This document shows, in pieces, positions 1-6,182 of a stretch of DNA of 10,250 bases. This stretch comes from Thermoplasmata archaeon. GTDB lineage: Archaea; Thermoplasmatota; Thermoplasmata; Thermoplasmatales; Thermoplasmataceae. The position numbers were made by a program, and so were the translations under genes. The notes under the pieces are model-generated. The model was not told where the DNA came from. It was given only the letters and a program-made list of their open reading frames with translations, and did no database searches. The stretch spans positions 1 through 10,250 of the forward strand of contig JAJZOT010000030.1 in the NCBI GenBank assembly GCA_021847855.1, written 5' to 3'. How positions within the stretch are numbered: position 1 is the stretch's first letter; the number at the start of each line of letters is the position of its first letter.

Positions 1-446
1 ACCCTCATGATTTTTCAGCAAGAGAAAGCGTGCATATTGGTTCCTCAATGGCCGGGCTCTCGTTTTCCAACTCACAGATAGGTCTCGCACATGCACTGGG
101 CCACGCAATGGGTGCATACTTTGGAATACCCCATGGAAAGACTGTGGGCCTCTATCTACCTGAAGTGGTGAGGTACAATCGGAGGAAAGCAGGACCCAGG
201 TATGACAACCTCAATAAATTATTTCCGAAGAAATTCATTTCCAGCACTCTCGATCTTACATTAAGGAACTATTTCAGGGAGATTGGCCAACCAACGCAGA
301 TAAAAGATATACCAGTACAGAAATCAGATTACGAAAGCAAAATATCAGATATGAAGGATCTTGCATCGCAATCCACAGGCATATTGACCAATCCGGAGGA
401 AGCGGACAGTACAGCCCTGGAGATGCTGCTGAGAAGTGTTATCTGA
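1..446 (+). CDS. Iron-containing alcohol dehydrogenase, C-terminal part (5' end outside window)
   Basis: The reading frame is already open at base 3 and ends with TGA at 444-446; the start lies outside the window. It encodes the C-terminal all-helical, metal-binding half of a group III (iron-containing) NAD(P)-dependent alcohol dehydrogenase. The decisive motif is HALGHAMGAYFGIPHG. Its first and last His have the same spacing as the metal ligands His263 and His277 of E. coli FucO, with the conserved middle His at +4. The preceding stretch, with ARESVHIGSSMAG and FSNSQIGL, is also typical. The end, with TNPEEADSTALEMLL, corresponds to the usual NPR-type C-terminal motif, so the C-terminus appears complete. 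The Asp ligand and the Rossmann-type nucleotide-binding domain would lie upstream. Members oxidise alcohols or reduce aldehydes in the cytoplasm. The exact substrate cannot be told from this fragment. The alpha-glucosidase follows on the same strand but appears to have its own promoter. Confidence 0.93.
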   Translation, partial: PHDFSARESVHIGSSMAGLSFSNSQIGLAHALGHAMGAYFGIPHGKTVGLYLPEVVRYNRRKAGPRYDNLNKLFPKKFISSTLDLTLRNYFREIGQPTQIKDIPVQKSDYESKISDMKDLASQSTGILTNPEEADSTALEMLLRSVI

Positions 447-562
447 AGTTTAGGATGTCTATCCATGAATTTGCGGCATCCATCTAACCGCTGATGAATT
501 GAAGAATCATATTTCAAGACAGAAGGATGTTTCCGATTCCATTCTTAATATATTCAACGTGC

Positions 563-572
563 ATTATTATAC
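563..572 (+). promoter_or_regulatory. Possible TATA box of the alpha-glucosidase gene
   Basis: ATTATTATAC is centred about 25 bases before the ATG at 593. This is the distance expected for an archaeal TATA box giving a leaderless mRNA that begins at that ATG. A second AT-rich site, TTAATATATT at 544-553, could instead give a leader of roughly 19 bases. Either position is incompatible with using the ATG at 527. The assignment rests on spacing and composition only. Confidence 0.35.
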
Positions 573-592
573 CTATAATCCAATTACCAGAT

Positions 593-2386
593 ATGCCTTT
601 GGAAATCAAAACAGACATGGAGAACATGGTCATCAGAAATCAAGGACATGTTCCGGCGATCAGCTTTATTGACAATAATTCCGGTTTTCATGAAATTCGA
701 GACAGGGATGTCTTATCTTTTCATTCCAGAAAGATAGAGATAAAGGAAGATGGAAATAACACAATTATAAGCATATCAATTGAAACCGGTGACAATATTT
801 TTGGCCTTGGTGAGAAACCCGGAAAACTTCAGAGGAACAGAACAGTACATGCAGTTTACAGCATGGATGCATGGAATTACAATCATAAGATGAGTGAGAT
901 ATATTCTTCATTCCCCTCCTTCATCATAGTCTCATCCTCTCTTCTTGAAGTTATTGTGAATTGCGGATCTGAAACGGTATTTGACTTTGGTGTTGAAGAC
1001 TACAACAATATAAAAATCAGGGTTCCGGTAAAAGAGTTTGAGCTATTCATTGGTTCGGGGAAGTCATTTAACGAAATCATGGAATGGCATTCCGATGTTA
1101 CAGGTAAACCCTTCAGGCTTCCACAATGGGCACTGGGGCACCAGGTTTCAAGATGGTCTTTCTATCCACAGGACAGGTTTGAAAAAATCAGAGACAGCTA
1201 TCTTCAGGATTTTCCACTGCAGGCCATGTATCTGGACATTGATTACATGGATGGATATCGGATATTTACCTGGGATAACAAAAGGTTTCCGGACCCTGAA
1301 AAACTTGTAAGAGAGTCGGGAGAGAAAGGCGTGAGGATTATTCCTATTGTTGACCCGGGAATAAAAGTGGACCAGAACTCTGAAGTGTTCCGGAGATTCC
1401 TTGGTCACTACGTAGAGGACGGGAATTCATGCATCTTTACAGGTTATGTGTGGCCTGGGCTTTGTGCATTCCCGGATTTCCTGAACAAAAGCACAAGAAT
1501 AATCTGGGGTGATGAGATAAAAAAATTCTCAGCAATTGGAATCGAGGGGATATGGCTGGATATGAACGAACCATCAGTGAGGGTTGGAAAAGGGCCACCC
1601 ATTGAGATTTCAACAATTGACAGAAATGCGATTCATAGACTCGACAGCATGACTGAGGCCAGACACGAGGTGGTACACAACTTCTATCCATATTTCCAGG
1701 CCATGGCAACCTATGACGCTTTAAGGGAATCTGTACATGATCCATTCATAATTACAAGGTCGGGTTATACTGGGATCCAGAAGTTCAGCGCAATGTGGAC
1801 CGGTGACAACGAAGGATCTTATGATGACCTCATCCTTCAGATGAAAATGGTGATGTCCCTTGGTTTGTCAGGCATGCCATATGCTGGCTGTGATCTTGGA
1901 GGTTTTATGGGGCATTCTGACAATGAGCTTCTATGCAGATATTATGAAATGGCACTTTTCTTTCCCATATACAGGAATCATAAGGCTAAAAATGGAAATG
2001 ACCAGGAACTGTTTCTGCTTCCTGATAGTTATAAGAAAAGGGTGATATCAGCCATAAAAACCCGAATGAAATTCCTGAATTACATTTCCGAGGTGGCAGA
2101 TGAGAGCCATGTGACAGGACATCCAATGATAAGGCCACTTTTCTATCATTTTCATGACGATTTAGAGACACTGGCAGTTACTGATCAGTATATGCTTGGA
2201 TCGGAGCTGATGTATGCCCCCCAGATTTTCAAGGATAAAGTGTGTAGAGAATTGTATATTCCTGAGGGAGTATGGGTAGATTATAATACGGGAAAAAGGG
2301 TGAAGGGAAGAATATGGATAACCACAACTGAACGCCTCCCCATTTATGTTTCGGAGGACCTGTATAAAAGATATGGAAAAAAGTAA
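593..2386 (+). CDS. malA: GH31 alpha-glucosidase (MalA-like), short C-terminus
   Basis: A 597-residue glycoside hydrolase family 31 enzyme, most like Sulfolobus MalA, which releases glucose from maltose and malto-oligosaccharides by a retaining mechanism. Visible motifs in order: GLGEK (71-75) in the N-terminal beta domain; YLDIDYMDGYRIFTWD (213-228) in the TIM barrel; GIWLDMNEPS with nucleophile Asp323; RSGYTGIQKFSAMWTGDN with acid/base Asp405; then GCDLGGFMG. MalA has its nucleophile at Asp320, which supports the start chosen here. The frame stays open to an ATG at 527, but those 22 extra residues are only hydrophobic, and the candidate TATA boxes lie downstream of that ATG. No signal peptide follows the 593 start, so a cytoplasmic enzyme is likely. 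After LPIYV the protein ends within about 11 residues, whereas MalA continues for roughly 90, so most of the distal beta domain is missing. The family call is firm; exact substrate and symbol are by analogy. Confidence 0.93.
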   Translation: MPLEIKTDMENMVIRNQGHVPAISFIDNNSGFHEIRDRDVLSFHSRKIEIKEDGNNTIISISIETGDNIFGLGEKPGKLQRNRTVHAVYSMDAWNYNHKMSEIYSSFPSFIIVSSSLLEVIVNCGSETVFDFGVEDYNNIKIRVPVKEFELFIGSGKSFNEIMEWHSDVTGKPFRLPQWALGHQVSRWSFYPQDRFEKIRDSYLQDFPLQAMYLDIDYMDGYRIFTWDNKRFPDPEKLVRESGEKGVRIIPIVDPGIKVDQNSEVFRRFLGHYVEDGNSCIFTGYVWPGLCAFPDFLNKSTRIIWGDEIKKFSAIGIEGIWLDMNEPSVRVGKGPPIEISTIDRNAIHRLDSMTEARHEVVHNFYPYFQAMATYDALRESVHDPFIITRSGYTGIQKFSAMWTGDNEGSYDDLILQMKMVMSLGLSGMPYAGCDLGGFMGHSDNELLCRYYEMALFFPIYRNHKAKNGNDQELFLLPDSYKKRVISAIKTRMKFLNYISEVADESHVTGHPMIRPLFYHFHDDLETLAVTDQYMLGSELMYAPQIFKDKVCRELYIPEGVWVDYNTGKRVKGRIWITTTERLPIYVSEDLYKRYGKK

Positions 2387-3094
2387 AAAGGTATGATAAA
2401 TTTGAATTTTATGAATTTCTGATCCCATCTTATTTTCCATTGCATTCATTCATGGGGTTATTCCTATTACTCCCAACTCCCCAAGCAGGTCGAAGCCATC
2501 CTCTTCATAAGATGATAAATCGGAGTAGTATGCAAAGACATACAATGGATTCCAACTGAGAGAATTACACAGAGACAATGGAAAGTGAAGCGGCGAACCA
2601 TTCTAAACACATTTTTGTCTCCTTGCTTTCACACTTGATGGAAAAGCCAATAAGAAGCAAATGGAAGGTCATTAGAATAAAAGTGGAGAAAAAGACCTTT
2701 GAATCATCATCAGTATACCGTATTGTTGAGCAGGGGTGATCACTGAAAGATTAGCAGAATCTGTGACAGAAGAGAGATTAGATCAAGACTTTTCAGTACA
2801 TTCCCAATCAATATGCCCTGGGAGGTACCATACAATTGTATATATGTAACTAAGAGAAAAACTGGACCTCAAAAAGAAGAAAATGTAAAAGGAACTCCTT
2901 CGTAAGATCTTTCTCATCAATTTTCATGTAACGCCTGTTAGAAGGAAAGACAACGAAAATACAGGAAGCGAAACAGATAAGATCTAAAAGACGGAAAAAA
3001 GTATTACAGTTTCCCGGGAAACAGATCACGTCCCTAAGACCTTAAGTTCTTCCATAACTGGTAATCGTTTAAACGCCACATTATGGATAGATGA
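2387..3094. other. Gene-free stretch with broken reading frames; possible decayed gene
   Basis: About 700 bases without an intact gene. Several short frames look protein-like but none joins into a full ORF. On the plus strand a 53-codon ATG frame runs 2578-2739 (start MESEAANHSK, end VYRIVEQG). A +2 shift at 2736 continues as VITERLAESVTEERLDQD and stays largely open to 3098, broken by TAA at 2847, 2886 and 2985. On the minus strand there are open pieces containing VMEELKVLG (near 3045), RRYMKIDEKDLTKEFLLHF (near 2910) and YEEDGFDLLGELGVIG (ending at a TGA at 2452), in different frames. This pattern suits a gene, perhaps from a mobile element, that has collected frameshifts and stops, but I recognise no transposase motif and cannot settle the strand. 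It lies just downstream of the HEPN gene's stop codon. No terminal inverted repeats or target duplications were seen. Confidence 0.35.
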
Positions 3095-3577
3095 CTAACT
3101 CACTTTATCCAATTCTTTGAGGGCATTATTAACGTAGCCAAGGAACGATTCTGCACTATCATGTGTCACTCCATATACTTTGCCCATGGATTCCAGTTCC
3201 TTCTGGTTTTCAAAGCTGTAACCAGCAACATTCCTCAGTCTCAGAAGCGTCCTGAAATCATCGAGGTATGACAGGAGACTTGTCTTTGTTTCCTGATTGA
3301 TTTGTGGGTTCTTTTCAACATAAACCACAAAAAAATCTTCCACTGAGTGAGATTTAGGAAAATCACTGTGCATTTTTTGCAACAGGCATTTCATGCCTAT
3401 TTCAAAGGACATTTCAAGACTGTATACCGCTATATCCATATTGCCATGTGCATAATTCATTTCGGCTGAGGTCAGCCATCTGAATGCATTTTCCAGGCCT
3501 TTATCATTTATTCTGTCCAGGTCAATGCCTCCTTGCCAAATAAGAATTTTCTTCTGTGTCTCTTTCCAGTAAGCCAT
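3095..3577 (-). CDS. HEPN-domain protein (putative toxin of an MNT/HEPN module)
   Basis: A 160-residue protein with a HEPN four-helix domain from about residue 28 to the end. In MNT/HEPN toxin-antitoxin pairs the HEPN member is usually an RNase and is the target of AMP transfer by its nucleotidyltransferase partner. Visible features: a helix with ENAFRWLTSAEMNYAHGNMD (29-48); the segment AVYSLEMSFEIGMKCLL (50-66); KSHSVEDF around His77; and LRLRNVAGYSF (112-122). The last corresponds to the R-x4-6-H active motif, but here Arg115-Asn116 is followed by Tyr120, with no His. Many archaeal HEPN proteins carry such an R..A.Y form, so RNase activity is uncertain. The ATG at 3577 lies 70 bases inside the upstream gene, in another frame, and no Shine-Dalgarno sequence precedes it, suggesting translational coupling. 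The domain itself begins near the end of that overlap, so a later non-ATG start cannot be excluded. Confidence 0.8.
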   Translation of the reverse strand: MAYWKETQKKILIWQGGIDLDRINDKGLENAFRWLTSAEMNYAHGNMDIAVYSLEMSFEIGMKCLLQKMHSDFPKSHSVEDFFVVYVEKNPQINQETKTSLLSYLDDFRTLLRLRNVAGYSFENQKELESMGKVYGVTHDSAESFLGYVNNALKELDKVS

Positions 3578-4089
3578 TTGTAGAAGTTATTGATTGTGTT
3601 ATCTCTCTGGAAAAGCACAAGCCCAAAGTCCATCACATCAAAGTATATGGGCATAATCTCAGAGAGGTTGTTGGTATCCACAATGAGGGGGCTCACATAT
3701 GCATATCTCCCCATTCTAACTATTTTTTTTCGTAAGGGCTCAAGTTTTCTGTCCATGGCAGAAAAAAGTTTCAGACCTTCAAACAACGTACCGTTGAAAA
3801 CTGTAAAGAGATCCACATCGCTGCCTGCTGTATCTGTACCTCTGGCATATGACCCAAACAGTACGATACCCATAACCCGTTCATCCAGTGAGAGACCAAA
3901 GCTATAGTTCTTAATATAATCTAGAATATCAGATCGAATTCTGTGCATTCTTACCTCCTTCCCCACGCATCTCTTAATAACCTCTGAGTAGGAAATTTTC
4001 TTCCCAAGTTCTTCACCGAGTAATACTTTCTCGCTCTTAATGTACGCAAGGGCTTCATCGTCAAGAAGAGTTTGGTGAAATTTAGTCAT
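3508..4089 (-). CDS. MNT-type nucleotidyltransferase with N-terminal RHH-like DNA-binding extension (putative antitoxin)
   Basis: A 193-residue minimal nucleotidyltransferase of the pol-beta superfamily. The signature is GIVLFGSYARGTDTAGSDVD: Gly79-Ser80 bind nucleotide, and Asp91 and Asp93 are metal ligands. Asp138 in SPLIVD is the likely third carboxylate. The later FDVMDFGLVLFQRD (150-163) is typical of archaeal MNT proteins paired with HEPN. Residues 1-45 are not part of that fold: a short strand (KFHQTLLDD), a helix (EALAYIKSEKVLLGEELG) and a second helix (SYSEVIKRCV) match the ribbon-helix-helix pattern of VapB-type antitoxins. The protein may therefore both bind its own promoter and modify the HEPN partner encoded directly downstream (70-base overlap). 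An AT-rich inverted repeat and TATA sequence lie just before the ATG, and their spacing suggests a leaderless mRNA. The nucleotidyltransferase call is firm; the DNA-binding role and antitoxin function are inferred. Confidence 0.85.
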   Translation of the reverse strand: MTKFHQTLLDDEALAYIKSEKVLLGEELGKKISYSEVIKRCVGKEVRMHRIRSDILDYIKNYSFGLSLDERVMGIVLFGSYARGTDTAGSDVDLFTVFNGTLFEGLKLFSAMDRKLEPLRKKIVRMGRYAYVSPLIVDTNNLSEIMPIYFDVMDFGLVLFQRDNTINNFYKWLTGKRHRRKFLFGKEALTWTE

Positions 4090-4106
4090 GAAACATGTAT
4101 ATTTTC

Positions 4107-4128
4107 TGTATATATAATTTTATATACA
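4107..4128. promoter_or_regulatory. AT-rich inverted repeat overlapping promoter; candidate RHH operator
   Basis: TGTATATA (4107-4114) and TATATACA (4121-4128) are perfect 8-base inverted arms around TAATTT. A partial third copy, TGTATAT, begins at 4096, exactly 11 bases before the first arm, about one helical turn. The element overlaps the TATA sequence of the minus-strand nucleotidyltransferase gene, whose N-terminus looks like a ribbon-helix-helix domain. Autoregulation is therefore an obvious hypothesis. AT-rich promoters can contain such palindromes by chance, so binding is unproven. Confidence 0.4.
4109..4118 (-). promoter_or_regulatory. TATA box of the nucleotidyltransferase/HEPN operon
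   Basis: Read on the minus strand this is ATTATATATA, centred about 25 bases before the ATG at 4089, as expected for an archaeal TATA box with transcription starting at or next to the start codon. No Shine-Dalgarno sequence precedes the ATG, which supports a leaderless transcript. Because the sequence is nearly symmetrical it could also serve the possible divergent ORF starting at 4136. Confidence 0.5.
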
Positions 4129-4135
4129 TATGCGC

Positions 4136-4288
4136 ATGAAAGAGGACTTTTATGATTTAAATCGTTCCTATAAGAAGGACAACACATCCTGTGGGATAGT
4201 TTCAGACTTCATCTTCAATGTAGGGTCCTTTCTGACGACGATAGAACTACTGCTTATGGCGCGAATTAAACTCGAAAAATCTAAATAA
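4136..4288 (+). CDS. Possible small hypothetical protein, 50 aa, divergent from the MNT/HEPN operon
   Basis: An ATG frame of 50 codons starting 46 bases from the divergent nucleotidyltransferase start. The product begins MKEDFYDLNRSYKKDN and has a hydrophobic middle (about residues 21-42, with FIFNVGSFLTTIELLLMA) that could be one membrane helix or a buried helix. It ends with a basic tail, KLEKSK. The AT-rich sequence TATATATAAT around 4109-4118 is about 22 bases upstream and could act as a promoter for a leaderless mRNA. I recognise no family. It may be a real small gene, the remnant of a longer one, or a chance frame. The evidence is only start position, length and plausible promoter spacing. 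Confidence 0.25.
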   Translation: MKEDFYDLNRSYKKDNTSCGIVSDFIFNVGSFLTTIELLLMARIKLEKSK

Positions 4289-4590
4289 TGTCATTGCCAT
4301 GATATTAGATCGTTACTGGTTAACAGGCATTTCCACCTATCTTTGATTTAACGATTTGTTGTTCAAAAGTGCCCAATTTGTTTGAGTTCAAATTAACTCA
4401 TACCTATTTTGGGGATCATTCTGTTATTTCATACACTGACCTTAATCATTCAATGGTCAGAGAGATGTTGGGATGAACGGATTCGCCTATTCTAAGTGTG
4501 TAATAGAAATCTGTTAAGTATCAAGCTGGATAGATCAGTGGGTTAATGGAAAAGTCTTACATATCAGGGTATAATTTGGATTAGAGATTC
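4289..4590. other. Intergenic region, no gene seen
   Basis: About 300 bases between the possible small ORF and the cyclophilin gene. I see no ORF worth calling and no RNA gene. The only structure noted is a weak inverted repeat, CTGACC (4436-4441) and GGTCAG (4455-4460), with a 13-base loop. Near the end, TTACATATCA (4557-4566) and TATAATTT (4570-4577) are candidate TATA boxes for the cyclophilin gene, but neither has ideal spacing to the ATG at 4591. Confidence 0.4.
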
Positions 4591-5049
4591 ATGACAAAAG
4601 CAATACTTAAAACGAATAGAGGGGACATAACAATAGATCTGTTTGAAAAGGATATGCCTTTAACTGCGGGCAATTTCAGGAAACTTGTTGAGAAGGGTTT
4701 CTATGATGGAGTAATTTTTCACAGGGTGATCCCTGATTTCATGATACAGGGAGGAGACCCAACTGGAACAGGAATGGGGGGACCTGGTTATTCCATTAAA
4801 GACGAATTCACAAAGAATAACAGAAACGACAGAGGGACGATTGCTATGGCAAACGCCGGGCCTAACACTGGAGGATCACAGTTTTTCATAAATCTGGTGA
4901 ATAACAACTATCTCGACAGGAAGCATCCTGTGTTTGGAAAGGTTGTATCTGGAATGGAAACGGTTGATGCAATTTCCAAGGTCAAGACAAATAACCAGGA
5001 TCGCCCTCTCAGCGACATCGTCATTGAAAAGGCAAAAATAATGGAATGA
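4591..5049 (+). CDS. Cyclophilin-type peptidyl-prolyl cis-trans isomerase
   Basis: A compact 152-residue single-domain cyclophilin that catalyses cis-trans isomerisation of Xaa-Pro bonds and assists protein folding in the cytoplasm; there is no signal peptide. The catalytic stretch FHRVIPDFMIQGGD (43-56) aligns directly with human CypA, giving Arg45 (CypA Arg55), Phe50 (Phe60), Met51 (Met61) and Gln53 (Gln63). GSQFFI contains Gln97 and Phe99 (CypA Gln111 and Phe113), and HPVFGKV starts at His112 (CypA His126). The position equivalent to CypA Trp121 is Tyr107, so cyclosporin A binding is probably weak, as in many prokaryotic cyclophilins. The length matches the short bacterial and archaeal cytoplasmic forms. 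No Shine-Dalgarno sequence is evident before the ATG. The small coiled-coil gene begins 84 bases downstream on the same strand with its own possible promoter, so this gene is probably monocistronic. Confidence 0.96.
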   Translation: MTKAILKTNRGDITIDLFEKDMPLTAGNFRKLVEKGFYDGVIFHRVIPDFMIQGGDPTGTGMGGPGYSIKDEFTKNNRNDRGTIAMANAGPNTGGSQFFINLVNNNYLDRKHPVFGKVVSGMETVDAISKVKTNNQDRPLSDIVIEKAKIME

Positions 5050-5104
5050 TCTCAGCGGAGTTTCAATGGAATATCTGATTCTCCTTCCCATAATTATGCA
5101 AAGT

Positions 5105-5113
5105 TCAATATAC
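5105..5113 (+). promoter_or_regulatory. Possible TATA box of the small coiled-coil gene
   Basis: The sequence TCAATATAC is centred about 25 bases before the ATG at 5134 and about 19 before the ATG at 5128. It therefore favours the second ATG as the first codon of a leaderless mRNA. It is a weak match judged by eye. Confidence 0.3.
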
Positions 5114-5133
5114 TCCGTTGTTCTTTAATGAAC

Positions 5134-5280
5134 ATGGGATTGGGGAAAAGAGACCTGGACAGAAAGAAAAAAAGCCTGGAGAGAAATCTTGAAGAGCTTG
5201 AAGAAAAGGCGAGAAAAAATCCACTCAACAAGAATCTACAAGAAGAAATCAAGGAAATGAAGAAGAAGATTGCCAAATAG
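5134..5280 (+). CDS. Small highly charged coiled-coil protein, 48 aa
   Basis: A 48-codon gene ending with TAG at 5278-5280. The product starts MGLGKRDLDRKKKSLE and is almost entirely Lys, Arg, Glu, Leu and Asn. Leucines recur at about heptad spacing (DLDRKKKSLERNLEELEEK and LQEEIKEMKKKIAK), with a short NPLNKN break in the middle. This predicts two amphipathic helices forming a hairpin or intermolecular coiled coil. There is no membrane segment and no known domain. Two ATGs are possible, at 5128 and 5134; I chose 5134 because of the distance to the AT-rich box near 5109. It lies on the same strand as the cyclophilin gene, 84 bases after it. A run of T follows shortly after the stop codon. The strongly biased composition makes a chance ORF unlikely. 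No function is assigned. Confidence 0.65.
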   Translation: MGLGKRDLDRKKKSLERNLEELEEKARKNPLNKNLQEEIKEMKKKIAK

Positions 5281-5300
5281 GCATTTTATACCGTCTGTAC

Positions 5301-5306
5301 TTTTTT
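5301..5306 (+). terminator. Possible oligo-T terminator after the small coiled-coil gene
   Basis: A run of six T starting 21 bases after the TAG at 5280, followed by more T-rich sequence (CTCAATTTCTTCATATT). Archaeal transcription commonly ends at oligo-T tracts without a hairpin. The assignment rests only on composition and place. Confidence 0.3.
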
Positions 5307-5385
5307 CTCAATTTCTTCATATTATCTTCGGCATGTTGTAGCAATATGTTTTTAAGACCTTAATGACTGAAACATATGACTTAAG

Positions 5386-6174
5386 TTGAAAAATGCGGAT
5401 ATCGTTGACTTCAGATCTGTTGACAGAAAGAAATTGATGAATTTTCTCATGGACCAGATGCCAAAGTCGGTTTATCTCCTTGGTGATTTGGAATCGAATG
5501 GAACCAATTTCACCATGTTTACAGCTCTTGACAATGGTGAGATAAGAGGGGTTGTATGTTACTTCTGGGGTATTCCAGGCACAGGGATAATCTGGATTCT
5601 TGGAAACGAGAAGACAGTTGCGAAATTTATAGATGGATTGGAGAATGAAACATTTGTGATTCTTATACCTGTATCTTCTGAAAGGAAGATCAGGGAAAGA
5701 TTCAGAAATATTATTTCATATCAGGAGTTCATAATGGAATGCACAAAGACAGATTCTGATGCGAGAACAGAAAACTGCCGGATTCTGGGTATAGATGATG
5801 TGGATCAGTGGGGTTTCCTTAAAACTGAAAGGACAAACTTCTCGCGTGAAGAGAAAGATCAATTCGTAAAAAATCTAAAAGACCAAACGTGTTTTGGCAT
5901 GTTCGAAAACGATTCATTGGTCTCAGGTGCTGTAATAGAGGCTGAAACTAGGGATATGGTTGTCATCGGATCTGTAAAAACCCTCTCAAATCATAGAAAT
6001 AGAGGATATGCAACATCTCTCGTTGGCCATATTATGCATCACTATCTGGAAATAGGAAAGAAAGGGTATCTGTTTGTCAGAAAAGACAATATTCCTGCAA
6101 TTCGCGCCTATGTCAAGGCAGGTTTCACCATAGTTGATGAGATCCTGATCTCCTATAACGGTATCAAACCATGA
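5386..6174 (+). CDS. GNAT family N-acetyltransferase with extra N-terminal domain
   Basis: A 262-residue protein with a GNAT acetyl-CoA-dependent acetyltransferase domain in its C-terminal half (about residues 131-258). Motif A is seen as VIGSVKTLSNHRNRGYATSL: strand beta-4 followed by the pyrophosphate-binding loop HRNRGYA (203-209). Motif B is DNIPAIRAYVKAGF (234-247), with the usual Asn, Tyr and Gly-Phe. The N-terminal half (1-125), including SVYLLGDLES and later GIIWILG, resembles the degenerate first domain of two-domain GNATs and may provide substrate specificity. The acceptor substrate is unknown. The start is TTG at 5386: an in-frame TGA at 5377 excludes anything further upstream, and the next ATG (5437) would remove part of the N-terminal domain. 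No Shine-Dalgarno sequence is evident. The gene ends 8 bases from the stop codon of the convergent ATPase gene. Confidence 0.9.
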   Translation: MKNADIVDFRSVDRKKLMNFLMDQMPKSVYLLGDLESNGTNFTMFTALDNGEIRGVVCYFWGIPGTGIIWILGNEKTVAKFIDGLENETFVILIPVSSERKIRERFRNIISYQEFIMECTKTDSDARTENCRILGIDDVDQWGFLKTERTNFSREEKDQFVKNLKDQTCFGMFENDSLVSGAVIEAETRDMVVIGSVKTLSNHRNRGYATSLVGHIMHHYLEIGKKGYLFVRKDNIPAIRAYVKAGFTIVDEILISYNGIKP

Positions 6175-6182
6175 TTTCCAGA

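Noticed and set aside
527..592. Upstream ATG extending the alpha-glucosidase by 22 hydrophobic residues, like a signal peptide
   Set aside because: The extension lacks a basic N-region and a cleavage site. Candidate TATA boxes lie downstream of this ATG, and the distance to GLGEK matches MalA only with the start at 593.
2578..2739. Plus-strand 53-codon ORF as an intact small gene
   Set aside because: No promoter or ribosome binding site is evident. The protein-like sequence continues in another frame after 2736, so it looks like part of a decayed region rather than a complete gene.
3590..3907. Plus-strand 105-codon frame opposite the nucleotidyltransferase gene
   Set aside because: It is antisense to the conserved GS..D.D catalytic domain and has no features of its own.
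4436..4460. Inverted repeat CTGACC/GGTCAG as a terminator or operator
   Set aside because: Only 6 pairs with a 13-base loop, no T run after it, and no adjacent gene end; likely chance.
5094..5276. Minus-strand 60-codon Phe/Leu/Ser-rich frame
   Set aside because: It is the complement of the Lys/Glu-rich coiled-coil gene, which yields such hydrophobic antisense frames; the plus strand has the better promoter and composition.
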